Assembly (NCBI GenBank): GCA_021228405.1
Contig: JAJQRF010000006.1
Location: 62,001-126,000, forward strand
Reading direction: 5' to 3'
Source: Pyrinomonadaceae bacterium
Lineage (GTDB): Bacteria; Acidobacteriota; Blastocatellia; Pyrinomonadales; Pyrinomonadaceae
Length of the DNA: 64,000 nucleotides
In this document: positions 44,806 through 55,336 of the stretch, piece after piece
How the letters are laid out: every line of letters begins with the position of its first letter
Position numbering within the stretch: position 1 is the first letter of the stretch
Notes under the pieces: generated by a model
Seen by the model: only the letters and a program-made list of their open reading frames with translations
What the model was told of the DNA's origin: nothing
Databases searched by the model: none
Position numbers and translations under genes: made by a program

Positions 44806-45729
44806 TTAAGTTATCTCCGATTCTGCGTAAATCTCGCTCAAGGGCGGTTCGGATTTGTGCAAAGCCCAGTCGCCTTCGGCGTTTTTGCCTATAAAATACC
44901 GCACAAAAAAGATAAAGAAAGCCGATAACCCGATTATTTTCGACGGTGCTCCCAGTAAGTTCGAGTAAAACCTTCGATGCAGACTCTGAACGCCGTATTT
45001 ATTGAAAAAAAGAGTTTTGATTAATTTTTTCAACGACATTTCAGCCATTTTCGGCGGTATGTCATTCGGCTTGCAAAAAATTCTCGCTTTCGGCTCGATC
45101 AGCAATTGCCAGCCTTTTTTTCTCATCCGCGGCGTATATTCGGCATCGCCGTATTGCACCAATCTTTTTTCATCCATAAATCCGACTTCCCTGACTGCCT
45201 GAGCCGGATAAAGCACACAATTTCCCACGATCAATTCAACTTTCCAGGGATTCTTCGGTAGTGTCCAGATCGTTTGATTTCTCCAATGCCGCCACCCGCC
45301 CGAAAGAGTTTCCCATTTTGGCGCAACCTGAAAAACCTTGTGCGGCGTGTCCCACAAAAGCAAGACCGCACCGACGACCGAACGCCGATGTTTTTCGGCA
45401 CAATCGACAAGGTTTCTGATACATTTTTCATCAAATATCGAATCGTTATTAACGCATAAAATGTAATCGGGATCGTGTTTCAGGGCGGCTTCCAAGCCCC
45501 GGTTAGTTCCGCCCGTATACCAGAGATTTCCGTTTCCCTTAACGATTTCGACATCGGGGAAATTTACTTTTACTGCTTCTTCGGTTCCGTCCGTCGAAGC
45601 ATCGTCAACGATTATTGTATGTAGTTCGAGTCCTTCACGATCGACCCGCGAAAGACTTCTCAAAAATTGCAAAGTCAATTCACGCCGATTGTAAACGGGA
45701 GTAACTATTTCAACTCTCAATTTTTTCAT
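44806..45729 (-). CDS. Glycosyltransferase family 2
   Basis: A 307-residue GT-A enzyme. VEIVTPVYNRRELTLQF at the N-terminus, HTIIVDDASTDGTEE, and the catalytic metal site in ILCVNNDSIFDE (NND for DxD). LWYTGGTNRGLEAAL is typical of rhamnosyltransferase-like members. A hydrophobic segment near the C-terminus (SAFFIFFVRYF) may anchor it. The gene overlaps no neighbour. Confidence 0.87.
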   Translation of the reverse strand: MKKLRVEIVTPVYNRRELTLQFLRSLSRVDREGLELHTIIVDDASTDGTEEAVKVNFPDVEIVKGNGNLWYTGGTNRGLEAALKHDPDYILCVNNDSIFDEKCIRNLVDCAEKHRRSVVGAVLLLWDTPHKVFQVAPKWETLSGGWRHWRNQTIWTLPKNPWKVELIVGNCVLYPAQAVREVGFMDEKRLVQYGDAEYTPRMRKKGWQLLIEPKARIFCKPNDIPPKMAEMSLKKLIKTLFFNKYGVQSLHRRFYSNLLGAPSKIIGLSAFFIFFVRYFIGKNAEGDWALHKSEPPLSEIYAESEIT

Positions 45730-45735
45730 TCCGGA

Positions 45736-46839
45736 TCAATAATCCAAATGCGGATTTTTAACAAGTTCGATGTCGGCTTCGATCATTATCTTCACTAACT
45801 CCCGAAACCCGGTTTTTGCTTTCCAATCTAATTCTTTATTTGCTTTTGACGGGTCGCCGATCAACAGATCGACTTCGGTCGGGCGCAGATAATTCGGGCT
45901 CAAAGCAACGACGGCTTCATTTTCCCTGACAAAGATTTCGCTTGATTTCGTCTGCTCCTTTAATAATTCCCTGTCGATACTGCTGATAATTCCTTTTTCA
46001 TCTCCGCCTTCGCCTTTCCACGAGATTTCTATCCCGACATTTCTGAAAGTTTCTTCGACAAATTCACGGACGGAATGTGTTTCGTTAGTTGCCAATACAA
46101 AATCGTCCGCTTTGTGATGCTGTAAAATTTGCCACATTCCAAGACAATATTCAGGCGCGTAACCCCAATCGCGTTTTGCATCCAAATTTCCAAGAATTAA
46201 TTTGTCGGATTTGCCGAGAATGATTCGCGCAACTTCTCTCGTAATTTTTTTTGTGACGAAGGTTTTTCCGCGGCGCGGCGATTCGTGATTGAACAAAATC
46301 CCGTTGCAGGCAAATATGTCGTAGGCTTCGCGGTAATTTACAATGATCCAGTAAGCATAAAGTTTCGCGACGGCATATGGCGAACGCGGATAAAACGGCG
46401 TTTTCTCGCTCTGCGGGATTTCCTGAACTTTTCCGAAAAGTTCGGACGTTGAAGCCTGATAAAATTTTGTCTGGCGCAAACCCGTTTCACGGATCGCGTC
46501 TAAAAACCGCAGAGTTCCGAGCGCATCGACCTGCGCCGTGTAATCAGGCACGTCGAAGGAAACCTTTACGTGACTTTGCGCCGCTAAATTATAAATCTCA
46601 TCCGGCTCAACTTTTTCCAACAAACGATTCAGACTGCTCGGGTCGATCAGATCGCCGTAATGAAGAAAAAGCTTTTTGTTCAAAATTTCATTGTCTTCAT
46701 ACAAATGATTAATTCTGCCTGTATTGAATGAACTGGATTTACGGATAATCCCGTGAACCTCGTAGCCTTTTTCCAACAGGATTTCAGCCAGATAGCTTCC
46801 GTCCTGCCCGGTCACGCCTGTAATAATTGCTTTTTTCAT
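45736..46839 (-). CDS. gmd: GDP-mannose 4,6-dehydratase
   Basis: A 367-residue Gmd. [12 protein letters not shown] binds NADP, catalytic YAVAK and ASTSELFG are present, and the [13 protein letters not shown] loop is characteristic. It makes GDP-4-keto-6-deoxymannose, the substrate for Fcl encoded immediately downstream (3 bases). Together they make GDP-L-fucose. GDP-mannose synthesis genes are not in the window. Confidence 0.96.
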   Translation of the reverse strand: MKKAIITGVTGQDGSYLAEILLEKGYEVHGIIRKSSSFNTGRINHLYEDNEILNKKLFLHYGDLIDPSSLNRLLEKVEPDEIYNLAAQSHVKVSFDVPDYTAQVDALGTLRFLDAIRETGLRQTKFYQASTSELFGKVQEIPQSEKTPFYPRSPYAVAKLYAYWIIVNYREAYDIFACNGILFNHESPRRGKTFVTKKITREVARIILGKSDKLILGNLDAKRDWGYAPEYCLGMWQILQHHKADDFVLATNETHSVREFVEETFRNVGIEISWKGEGGDEKGIISSIDRELLKEQTKSSEIFVRENEAVVALSPNYLRPTEVDLLIGDPSKANKELDWKAKTGFRELVKIMIEADIELVKNPHLDY

Positions 46840-46842
46840 AAT

Positions 46843-47808
46843 TTATTGTTTTATTGCAGACGGATTTTCTAAATACCATTCGTAGGTTTTTCGCAAACCT
46901 TCTTCCAAACTCGTCTTATATTTCCAACCCAAAGCCGAAAGCCTCGTTACGTCCATCAATTTTCGCGGTGTGCCGTCGGGTTTACTTAAATCTTTTTCAA
47001 TTTCACCCTCAAAACCGACAATTTTTTTTATAATTTCGGCGACTTCCAAAATCTCGATGTCTTCACCGGTTCCGACGTTCAGATGCGAAATGCTTTTATC
47101 GTAAAGATCGGCGGCGTTTATTTTTTCCGTGATAAAAACGACTGCCTCGGCAAGATCGTCGACATAGAGAAATTCGCGGCGCGGTTTTCCCGTGCCCCAC
47201 AAAATGACCTTCTCCGAATTGTTTAATTTAGCATTATGAATTTTGTGTATCAATGCGGGAATGACGTGCGAATTTTGCAGATTGAAATTGTCGTTGATGC
47301 CGAAAAGATTGGTCGGCATCGCCGAAATAAAATTACAGCCGTATTGCCTGAAATAGTTTTCGCAAAGTTTTATCCCGGCAATTTTCGCAATCGCGTAAGG
47401 TTCGTTCGTAAACTCCAGATAACCCGAAAGCAAATCTTCTTCTTTCATCGGCTGATCTGCAAATTTCGGATAAATGCACGAGCTACCGAGAAAAACCAAT
47501 TTTTCAACTTTATTTTCGAATGCCGCTTGAATGACATTCGCCTCGATCATCAAGTTGTTGTAGATAAACTCGGCGCGCAGGGTATTGTTCGCCATAATTC
47601 CGCCGACTTTTGCCGCCGCAATTATCACGATCTCAGGCTTTTCGGATAAAAAGAATTCTTCTACATCGCTTTGCCGAATCAGGTTCAGCTCGGACGATGA
47701 ACGGGTGATGAGATTTTTACAGTTTCTGTTTCTTAATTCCTTAACGATTGCACTGCCGACCATTCCGCCTGATCCGGCAACATAAATTTTCTTTTTTTGC
47801 AAATCCAT
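46843..47808 (-). CDS. fcl: GDP-L-fucose synthase
   Basis: A 321-residue Fcl. [10 protein letters not shown] binds [13 protein letters not shown] and YAIAKIAG hold the catalytic Ser and Tyr-Lys, and [11 protein letters not shown] and [15 protein letters not shown] are diagnostic. A 3,5-epimerase/4-reductase that completes GDP-L-fucose. Operon partner of gmd. Confidence 0.95.
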   Translation of the reverse strand: MDLQKKKIYVAGSGGMVGSAIVKELRNRNCKNLITRSSSELNLIRQSDVEEFFLSEKPEIVIIAAAKVGGIMANNTLRAEFIYNNLMIEANVIQAAFENKVEKLVFLGSSCIYPKFADQPMKEEDLLSGYLEFTNEPYAIAKIAGIKLCENYFRQYGCNFISAMPTNLFGINDNFNLQNSHVIPALIHKIHNAKLNNSEKVILWGTGKPRREFLYVDDLAEAVVFITEKINAADLYDKSISHLNVGTGEDIEILEVAEIIKKIVGFEGEIEKDLSKPDGTPRKLMDVTRLSALGWKYKTSLEEGLRKTYEWYLENPSAIKQ

Positions 47809-47826
47809 TCAACATTGAAAGATGCT

Positions 47827-48843
47827 TTAATTACTTGCCGTTAAACTTTCCGACTTTGCTTCCGCTTTGATGTTTTTCGACTCACGCACCTGCGATTCGA
47901 TCCAATCGTATGTGATTTTCAAACCATCTTCCAGCGAGATCGAAGGTTCCCAACCCAAAACTTCGCGCAGTTTGCTGTTGTCGGAGTTTCTGCCGCGAAC
48001 GCCTTGCGGTCCGTCGATATGTTTCTTTGAAATTTTGATTCCCGCGATCTCCGCGATAATGCCGGCAAGCTGATTGATCGAAACCATTCGGTCTTGTCCG
48101 AGATTGAGCGGTTCCGAATAATCGGAACGCATCAGCCGGTAAATTCCCTCAAGACAATCGTTTATATAACAAAATGAGCGTGTCTGTTCGCCATCGCCCC
48201 AAATTTCTACCTCGGGATTTCCGCTCAGTTTCGCTTCGGCAATCTTACGGCACATCGCCGCCGGAACTTTTTCGCGTCCGCCTTCCCAAGTTCCTTTTTC
48301 ACCGAAAATATTGTGGAAACGCACGGTTTTAGTTTCGATTCCGTAATCATTCTGATAATGATGACAAAGAATTTCGGAGATCAGCTTTTCCCAACCGTAA
48401 GCATCCTGCGGCTGTGCCGGATAAGCATCTTCTTCTTTGAGCGGCGTTACGTTTGCGTTTTCCTGTAAATATTCGGGATAAACGCAAGCCGAACTCGTGT
48501 ATAAATAACGCTTGACACCGTTGGTTTTGGCGGCTTCGAGCGTGTGCAGATTAATCAGCGAATTATTGTAAAGAATTTGTGCGTGATGCGCCGAGATAAA
48601 ACCCATTCCGCCCATATCTGCGGCAAGCGCGTATACTTCCGAAACATTTCTCGTTGCTTGCAGGCAGTTGTCCCAGCGTCTGAGATCGAGAATTTCAAAT
48701 TCGTCGGCATCGCTATCCGAAAACTCGGGATATTTGATGTCCACACCGCGCACCCAATATCCTTTTTCTTTCAGGTATGTAACCAGATGACTTCCGATAA
48801 ATCCGCCCGCACCCGTTACCAAAACCTTCGTTTTGTCTGTCAT
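47827..48843 (-). CDS. GDP-mannose 3,5-epimerase-like
   Basis: A 338-residue extended SDR. GAGGFIGSHL and YGWEK give the Rossmann and catalytic motifs. ALAADMGGMGFI, SSACVYPE, RFHNIFGEKGTWEGGREK and GVRGRNSDN closely match plant GDP-mannose 3,5-epimerase, including the acid/base Cys and Lys in CVYPE and GGREK. That enzyme makes GDP-L-galactose (and GDP-L-gulose). In bacteria it is less common; here it would supply L-galactose to the polymer. A polar C-terminal extension is extra. Confidence 0.85.
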   Translation of the reverse strand: MTDKTKVLVTGAGGFIGSHLVTYLKEKGYWVRGVDIKYPEFSDSDADEFEILDLRRWDNCLQATRNVSEVYALAADMGGMGFISAHHAQILYNNSLINLHTLEAAKTNGVKRYLYTSSACVYPEYLQENANVTPLKEEDAYPAQPQDAYGWEKLISEILCHHYQNDYGIETKTVRFHNIFGEKGTWEGGREKVPAAMCRKIAEAKLSGNPEVEIWGDGEQTRSFCYINDCLEGIYRLMRSDYSEPLNLGQDRMVSINQLAGIIAEIAGIKISKKHIDGPQGVRGRNSDNSKLREVLGWEPSISLEDGLKITYDWIESQVRESKNIKAEAKSESLTASN

Positions 48844-48878
48844 AGATAAAATAAAAACTCTTTGAAATCAACTAAATC

Positions 48879-51368
48879 TTACTCGTCATCGTGACGGTAA
48901 TTATTCGAGTGATAATAACTTTGATAATAATAATAATTGTCCTGCGAGCGCAGATTGACGTTGTTCAAAACAACCCCGAAAATCTTTGCGCCGATCTCGT
49001 TCAAAAGCTGTTTCGAGCGGCGAATGACTTGCCGCGAACTCTTTCCGGCGTGAACGACCAGAATCACACCGTCAACCATCGAAGCGATCAGAACACCGTC
49101 CGTAAAGGAAGCGATCGGCGGCGAATCGACGACGACGTGCGTGAAATTATTGGACATTTTCTTCAGGAAATTCGACATCTGCTCGGAACCGATCAACTCA
49201 GCCGGATTCGGCGGAACAGGTCCCGAAGGAAGCAAATGCAATTTTGAAGCATCGTCGTATTGAACGACATCGATCATTTCCTGCTCGGTCAGTTCACTCG
49301 AAAGAATCGTACTTAAACCTGCCGAATTGCTGATGTCGAAAACCGTATGCAGACGCGGACGACGCATATCGGCATCGATAATTAAAACTTTCGCGCCCGT
49401 CTGCGCCAGACTTATGGCAGTATTTGTTGCCGTCGTGGTTTTGCCTTCCGATGGCAAGCTCGAAGTAATCAAAAGCGATTTCGGCGCGTGACCGGCGGTT
49501 GAAAGCAAAATCGAAGTTCGCAGTTGCCGATAGGCTTCCGCCAATGCCGAGCGCGAATCCGAATGAATCAGCAATTCGGATTTGGCGGCTTTGTTCGATT
49601 CCTCTTCACTCGCAGTATTTCCAACAAGGAGAAGTTTACGTTTCGGCATCGAATCGATGGTTGGAATTGCCGCCAGCGCAGGTAATTGCAGGTAATTTTC
49701 GATTTCCTCGGTCGAACGGATCGTGTCGTCGAGATATTCTAAAAATAATGCCAATCCCATCCCGAACAGGGTCGAAAGAAAAAGTGCCGCCATAACCGTT
49801 GTCAAACGGCGCGGCGAAACCGGCGTATCGGGCGGAATCGAGATTTCGGCAACCGAAATATTATTGTCCGTTCCCTTTGCGATCACGTCGTTTTCACTGA
49901 CTTGTTTTTGCAGATTTTCAAGAAAACCGCGGTTTGTCGCAATATTCTGTTCCAAAAGTTTGATGTTTACGGCACCCTGCGATTGTCCCTGTGCAGTGTT
50001 ATATTGTTCGTTAAAGGCACTGCGGATTTTGTCTTCCTGCTGTTGGGCTTGAATATATTTGGTTTTTAGATTTTCAAGCTGAACTTTGGTCGTGCGTTTG
50101 CGAAAGTCTTCAAGGTCTTCGTTGTTTTTCTGCGTGATCTTGTTGATCGAATTTTCCAAACTTTTGATCTGCGTTTCGACTTCCTGAACTTCAAAAGTCC
50201 CGGGTTGATACTCTTCCAAAAGCTTATTTCTTTGCGCCGTCAGTTCGGCAATTTTCTTTTGTATATCATTGATATTGGAACGAATATCGTTTTCCCTCTC
50301 AGTGATATAACGCGCCATTTGTTCCTCGGTCAGGGCTTTTTGACGTTCGGGCGAATTGGCTACCGCTTTATACTGCGCTTCGGCGGTTTTACGTAGATTT
50401 TCAGCTTTTAGCAAATCTTCGTTCAAACCCATTAATCTTTGGGTAACAACGGTTTGTTCACCTTCGGTATTAATGATTCCGACGCTTCCCTTCAGTGCGA
50501 CGAGTTTGTTTTCATCCGCTTTGATCTGTCCCTGCAAATCGGCGATTCGATCTGAAAGAAAATCATTTGTCTTGCGTTGTGTTCCCGAACGCTTTTCCTG
50601 GTTCGTTTTAGAAAACGTTTCAATGATCGCATTGACGATAAATGAAGCAAGCTCGGGGCTTGTGTGTTTATAAGAAACAACTATCAAACGCGTATCTTTA
50701 AAGGTTGCCCGCGCCTCACGGACAGGATCGATACCGAGATTTTTTTTGATGATTTCAACGTATGGTGCAAGTCGAACTGCTTCCGCAATCTCTTCCGACG
50801 AAGCCAAAGCCGAATTCGGTGCCGTCGAAACTTCACCGACGGGCTTTTCCTCTTTTTTCTTATCTTCGCTTGCCAGTCCGATCGCCTTTAGCATTGCGCG
50901 GAAGGCAGAATTTGAGGCTTCATTTTTAGCGGCTTGAAACTCTTTATTTGAATCGAGGCTGTATTCTTTAACTACTTTACGCAAAAGACTTTCGCTATTT
51001 AATAACTGCAATTGCGTGTTGAAATAAGAAGGATCGGGCGGAGCCGCCAAACGGCGGTCACTGCTCGTGACAAGATCGGGATTGGCTTGTTCGAGATCGA
51101 CCTGAACCGTGCCGACAGCCATAAAAACATCCGGTTTTCGCGCCATATAGATCGCCGCTAAGGTCGTTATCAAAACCGTGATACCGATCACCAACCAGAG
51201 CCGCTTCCGGATTGCCCGCCAATAATCGAGAAGTTGGAAACCGTCCTGCGAATAAATCTCGCGATAAGCCGGATAACGTCCCGTGTTCGGCACTATCTGA
51301 GGCTCAAATGGACGTTCAAGTTCAACTGTTTCAGTTGTTTGCTTAATTATCTCACGACTGTCTTTCAT
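48879..51368 (-). CDS. Wzc-like polysaccharide tyrosine autokinase
   Basis: An 829-residue polysaccharide co-polymerase with kinase. A Wzz domain begins after LWLVIGITVLITTLAAIYMA (TM1), followed by long coiled coils, then TM2 (MAALFLSTLFGMGLALFLEY). The cytoplasmic BY-kinase has Walker A SEGKTTTATNTA, A' VLIIDADMRRP and B VVVDSPPIA, ending in a tyrosine cluster NYYYYQSYYHSNNY for autophosphorylation. It controls chain length and export with Wza, encoded just upstream (10 bases). Confidence 0.95.
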   Translation of the reverse strand: MKDSREIIKQTTETVELERPFEPQIVPNTGRYPAYREIYSQDGFQLLDYWRAIRKRLWLVIGITVLITTLAAIYMARKPDVFMAVGTVQVDLEQANPDLVTSSDRRLAAPPDPSYFNTQLQLLNSESLLRKVVKEYSLDSNKEFQAAKNEASNSAFRAMLKAIGLASEDKKKEEKPVGEVSTAPNSALASSEEIAEAVRLAPYVEIIKKNLGIDPVREARATFKDTRLIVVSYKHTSPELASFIVNAIIETFSKTNQEKRSGTQRKTNDFLSDRIADLQGQIKADENKLVALKGSVGIINTEGEQTVVTQRLMGLNEDLLKAENLRKTAEAQYKAVANSPERQKALTEEQMARYITERENDIRSNINDIQKKIAELTAQRNKLLEEYQPGTFEVQEVETQIKSLENSINKITQKNNEDLEDFRKRTTKVQLENLKTKYIQAQQQEDKIRSAFNEQYNTAQGQSQGAVNIKLLEQNIATNRGFLENLQKQVSENDVIAKGTDNNISVAEISIPPDTPVSPRRLTTVMAALFLSTLFGMGLALFLEYLDDTIRSTEEIENYLQLPALAAIPTIDSMPKRKLLLVGNTASEEESNKAAKSELLIHSDSRSALAEAYRQLRTSILLSTAGHAPKSLLITSSLPSEGKTTTATNTAISLAQTGAKVLIIDADMRRPRLHTVFDISNSAGLSTILSSELTEQEMIDVVQYDDASKLHLLPSGPVPPNPAELIGSEQMSNFLKKMSNNFTHVVVDSPPIASFTDGVLIASMVDGVILVVHAGKSSRQVIRRSKQLLNEIGAKIFGVVLNNVNLRSQDNYYYYQSYYHSNNYRHDDE

Positions 51369-51378
51369 AAATTACTAA

Positions 51379-52410
51379 CTAAAATAAAAGAAAAGGAAAA
51401 CTCGTTTTTACCAACTCCATAAATCCTTTACTGACGCTCTTCAAATTATCGTTCCCCACAACGACAATATCGTTACCCTGTAATTGGGGATCGGCGATCT
51501 TTTGACTGCGAATCTCTTTCAAGTTAAAACTCAGCTCTTTTTTAACCGTGCTTCCCGGTTCTTGTCTTTGAATAATAATATTGTCGGTTTTTGCCGTTTT
51601 ATTGAGTCCGCCCGCTTCGGCGATTGCCTGCGTCAGCGTTCTCGAATCTCTTAAAACGATCTTTGTCGGCTTCATCACATTTCCGACTACATATACTTCT
51701 TCGGCAACCAACACCGAAACAATATCGCCCGGCTGCATAAACGGGTTTTCTTTCCCTTCAAGCACATTGTTCAGATTGAATCTTAGAAACTCGACTTCCG
51801 TATCTTCGTCGCTTGCAACTTTGGAATCCTTGCATCCCGTGACATTTCCGATTCGCGCAATCTGAACTTTAGAGCCGGCATTTTCCACGTCGGGACCGCC
51901 CGCGAAAGCAAGCAGTTCGAGCAGTCTGATCTTTCTGTTCAGATTAAAACTGCCCGGTTTTTCAACCGCACCGACGATTGCAACGGGTTGCGAACGTTGT
52001 TCGATGGTTCTGACATTAACGTTCGGGTTCTTAAATATGATTTTGTATTGTTCGGCGATGATATTCGCTAATTCGCGTTCGGTCTTGCAAACCGCCACCA
52101 CAGGACGCTCGATCCGGTGCAGATTTATCGTTCCGTCAGCATTTACATTAACTTGTTGGGTCAATTCGGGATGACGATAAACCTGAATTTCGAGGCTGTC
52201 CTGAAATCCGATACGATATTTTTCGTCCGAGCTGTTTTTGTTGGGATTTGCGTCAGTTGCGAGAGATTCCGGCTTTAGATCGGCGGTGTTTTGTTTCGTT
52301 TCCGTCGTGCTTGTCGGCGCAGGCGTTTTAGATTCCTGGGCTTTAATGAAAGTCGTTCCAAAAATAAAAGTTAAAAAACCGAAAAATAAAAAAATCTTCT
52401 TTGCTTTCAT
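51379..52410 (-). CDS. Polysaccharide export outer membrane protein (Wza-like)
   Basis: A 343-residue exported protein with a signal peptide (MKAKKIFLFFGFL... ending KAQ). A Poly_export domain (IGFQDSLEIQVYRHPELTQ, VNADGTINL) is followed by SLBB-type regions (PVAIVGAVEKPGSFNL, EVYVVGNVMKPTKIV). It forms the outer-membrane export channel. No lipobox Cys follows the signal, unlike E. coli Wza. First gene of the polysaccharide operon; GGAG lies 9 bases before the ATG. It diverges from mutS across a 223-bp AT-rich gap with no clear promoter. Confidence 0.9.
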   Translation of the reverse strand: MKAKKIFLFFGFLTFIFGTTFIKAQESKTPAPTSTTETKQNTADLKPESLATDANPNKNSSDEKYRIGFQDSLEIQVYRHPELTQQVNVNADGTINLHRIERPVVAVCKTERELANIIAEQYKIIFKNPNVNVRTIEQRSQPVAIVGAVEKPGSFNLNRKIRLLELLAFAGGPDVENAGSKVQIARIGNVTGCKDSKVASDEDTEVEFLRFNLNNVLEGKENPFMQPGDIVSVLVAEEVYVVGNVMKPTKIVLRDSRTLTQAIAEAGGLNKTAKTDNIIIQRQEPGSTVKKELSFNLKEIRSQKIADPQLQGNDIVVVGNDNLKSVSKGFMELVKTSFPFLLF

Positions 52411-52633
52411 AGTTCATTGCTCCAATAATTATTTATTTAGGAAGGATTCTTAAAGCCCTTTGATTACTTTAAAATTAGAAAAGTTTTCTACTAAATAATA
52501 AGCTACTTAAATATATAAAGTTACTTGAAAATAGCGATTTTAGCAAATATTTATTGCTTTGGAAAATTCGATTTTTAAAGTTGTCCGATTTTAGGTTAAA
52601 CTTTCTTTCTCTAAATTCATTCACACAAAGATT

Positions 52634-55324
52634 ATGGAAAATGCTACGCCGATGTTTCGGCAATATCTGGAAATCAAGAAAAACTATCCCGGAACCTTGC
52701 TTTTTTTCCGGCTCGGCGATTTTTACGAGCTGTTTAATGAAGATGCCGTGATCGGTTCGCGCGAACTTGAAATCACTTTAACCGCCAGACAGAAAGACTC
52801 AAAAAATCCGATTCCGATGTGCGGAGTGCCGCACCACGCCGCTTCAAATTATATTGCCCGTTTGGTAAAAAAAGGCTACCGTGTCGCGATCTGCGAACAA
52901 TCAGAACCCGGCGGGAAAGACGTAAAACTTGTAAAGCGCGAAGTTGTCAGAGTAATTACGCCCGGCACGGCAATCGACCCGCAACTCGTCGAAGCGAAGG
53001 AAGCAGTCTATCTTGCCGCTATCTGCGGTTCCGGCGAAACTTTCGGTGCTTCGTTTCTGGAACTTTCAACCGGCGAGTTTTTTACGACTCAGCTTTCAGG
53101 CTCGAAAGCGTGGGACGAGATTTGCGCCGACATTGAAAGCTTTTCACCGCGCGAGCTTTTGTTTCCGGTTTCACTGCAAAAATTGGTCGAGCAGACATTT
53201 CTCAATTCATCAAACAAACTGTTTAATAATTCATCAAACGTCGTTTCGATCTCGCCGCGAAACGCGAATAAATTTTCGACGACCTTAACTAATCTCGACG
53301 ATTGGCTTTTTCATTTGGAAGATTGCGAAAACTCATTGAAAAATCAGTTTAAGGTCAACCAATTGACCGGCTTCGGAATAGAAGGAAAAACCGAAGCGAT
53401 TCGCGCCGCCGGAGCTTGTCTGAATTATGCGAAGGAAACACAGCGTGCCGCCGCCGAACATATCGCTGAACTTAACTATCTTGAAACAAACGATTTTATG
53501 ATTCTCGACGCGATCACGCTCAGAAATCTGGAAATCGTCGAATCACGAAGCGAACAAAACAAAAAAACTCTTTTTTCCGTCATTGACGAAACCATTACCG
53601 GGATGGGTTCCCGACTTTTGCGTTCGTGGCTTCTGCGTCCTTCGATCAAAAGAAGCGAAATTCAAACAAGACTTTCTGCCATAACGGAACTGACCGATCT
53701 GATGTTACGCGACAAGATCAGATTTCTGTTAAAGGAAGTTTCCGATCTTGAGCGGCTTGTCGGCAGATTAAATCTCGGAACGGCAACCCCACGCGATCTG
53801 ATCGCACTCAACCGTTCTCTTTCACAAACCCCAAAAATAAATTTTGCTTTATCAGACGCGCAAAGCTTATTGTTGCAGGTTTTGTCTGAAAATATTTTTG
53901 AATTGCCCAGAATCCGCGATTTGATCGCAAATTCCATTGCCGATGAACCGCCTTTGAACGTAAATGAGGGCGGAATCATCCGTGCCGGATTTAATGAAGA
54001 ACTTGACGAGGTGCGGAATATTTCAAATTTTGCCAAGCAAACCATTGCAACTTTTGAGGAGCAGGAAAAACGGCGTACCGGCATTTCTAACTTAAAGGTC
54101 AGATTCAATAATGTTTTCGGTTATTTCATCGAAATTTCAAAAGGTAATATCTCACGTGTTCCGGCTGATTATGAACGCCGCCAAACTTTGACCAATGCCG
54201 AAAGATATACGACTCCGCAATTGAAGGAATGGGAAGAAAAAGTGCTCGGTGCAGAAGGCAGAATTATTGAATTGGAAACTGAGCTTTTCCACCAGATACG
54301 TTCGCAGGTTCGTGCCGAAACGTCAAAACTGCAATCGACCGCCCGCGCGCTCGCAACGCTCGATGCGTTGTCGGCTCTGGCAGAAACCGCTTCCAGACAT
54401 AATTTTGTCCAGCCCGTTCTGCACGACGGCGATGAGATCAGGATAAAAAACGGTCGTCATCCGATCGTTGAAAATTATTCGAGAGAAACTTTCATTCCGA
54501 ACGATCTCTATATGAATAATTCGACCGACCGTTTACTCATCATAACAGGAGCAAATATGGGCGGAAAATCGACCATTTTAAGACAGGTCGCAATTATCCA
54601 GATATTGGCGCAGATCGGCTCGTTCGTTCCTGCTTCTTCTGCACAACTTCCGATTTTGGACAGAATTTGGACTCGCGTCGGGGCTTCGGACGATCTTGCA
54701 TCGGGACGTTCGACGTTTATGGTCGAAATGACGGAAACGGCTTCTATTTTGCATAACGCAACTCCGCGAAGCCTGATCCTTTTAGACGAAATCGGACGCG
54801 GAACTTCAACGTTTGACGGTCTTTCCATCGCCTGGGCGGTTGCCGAATATCTTCACAATTCCCCGGCACATTCGGCGAAAACGCTTTTTGCCACGCATTA
54901 TCACGAACTGACCGAGCTTGCGGAAAATCTTCCCGGAGCCAAAAATTATCAGATCACGGCGACCGAAAAAGACGGTGAAGTCGTGTTTCTGCACAAATTG
55001 GAAAAAGGAAAGGCTTCAAAATCCTACGGTATTGCGGTCGCCAAACTTGCCGGACTTCCCCAGAAAGTCATCGAACGTGCTAAGGATGTCTTGGCAAAAC
55101 TGGAAAAATACGAACTCGCGGTTTTTCACGATGCGAGCAGTAAAAACGAAGGTCTGGATAAAGCCGTAAATCGCCAGGGAAAAAGCAAAATGGCGGCTCA
55201 ATTTTCACTTTTTGCGATCTCAAACGAAAACGCCATCGACGAATTGAGAGAAACCGACGTTTCAACTTTATCACCTGATGAGGCAAAACAACTGCTCGAA
55301 AAAGTGAAACAAAAAATCATCTGA
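52634..55324 (+). CDS. mutS: DNA mismatch repair protein MutS
   Basis: An 896-residue MutS. The N-terminal mismatch-binding GTLLFFRLGDFYELFNEDA has the Phe-x-Glu motif, and the ATPase carries GANMGGKST, LLDEIGRGTSTFDG and FATHYHELTEL. A C-terminal extension for tetramerisation follows. It recognises mismatches and recruits MutL. ATG at 52634; no Shine-Dalgarno visible. One copy of the 12-mer lies inside. Confidence 0.97.
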   Translation: MENATPMFRQYLEIKKNYPGTLLFFRLGDFYELFNEDAVIGSRELEITLTARQKDSKNPIPMCGVPHHAASNYIARLVKKGYRVAICEQSEPGGKDVKLVKREVVRVITPGTAIDPQLVEAKEAVYLAAICGSGETFGASFLELSTGEFFTTQLSGSKAWDEICADIESFSPRELLFPVSLQKLVEQTFLNSSNKLFNNSSNVVSISPRNANKFSTTLTNLDDWLFHLEDCENSLKNQFKVNQLTGFGIEGKTEAIRAAGACLNYAKETQRAAAEHIAELNYLETNDFMILDAITLRNLEIVESRSEQNKKTLFSVIDETITGMGSRLLRSWLLRPSIKRSEIQTRLSAITELTDLMLRDKIRFLLKEVSDLERLVGRLNLGTATPRDLIALNRSLSQTPKINFALSDAQSLLLQVLSENIFELPRIRDLIANSIADEPPLNVNEGGIIRAGFNEELDEVRNISNFAKQTIATFEEQEKRRTGISNLKVRFNNVFGYFIEISKGNISRVPADYERRQTLTNAERYTTPQLKEWEEKVLGAEGRIIELETELFHQIRSQVRAETSKLQSTARALATLDALSALAETASRHNFVQPVLHDGDEIRIKNGRHPIVENYSRETFIPNDLYMNNSTDRLLIITGANMGGKSTILRQVAIIQILAQIGSFVPASSAQLPILDRIWTRVGASDDLASGRSTFMVEMTETASILHNATPRSLILLDEIGRGTSTFDGLSIAWAVAEYLHNSPAHSAKTLFATHYHELTELAENLPGAKNYQITATEKDGEVVFLHKLEKGKASKSYGIAVAKLAGLPQKVIERAKDVLAKLEKYELAVFHDASSKNEGLDKAVNRQGKSKMAAQFSLFAISNENAIDELRETDVSTLSPDEAKQLLEKVKQKII
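53849..53860 (-). repeat. CGCGTCTGATAA word, copy 7 (minus)
   Basis: Exact 12-mer on the minus strand inside mutS, whose reading there is Leu-Ser-Asp-Ala on the plus strand. Confidence 0.6.
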
Positions 55325-55336
55325 CGTTTGTGACGG

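Noticed and set aside
29932-52410. Exosortase/PEP-CTERM type exopolysaccharide locus
   Set aside because: No exosortase, PEP-CTERM motif or associated PrsT-like gene was found; Wzx, Wzy, Wzc and Wza define the locus.
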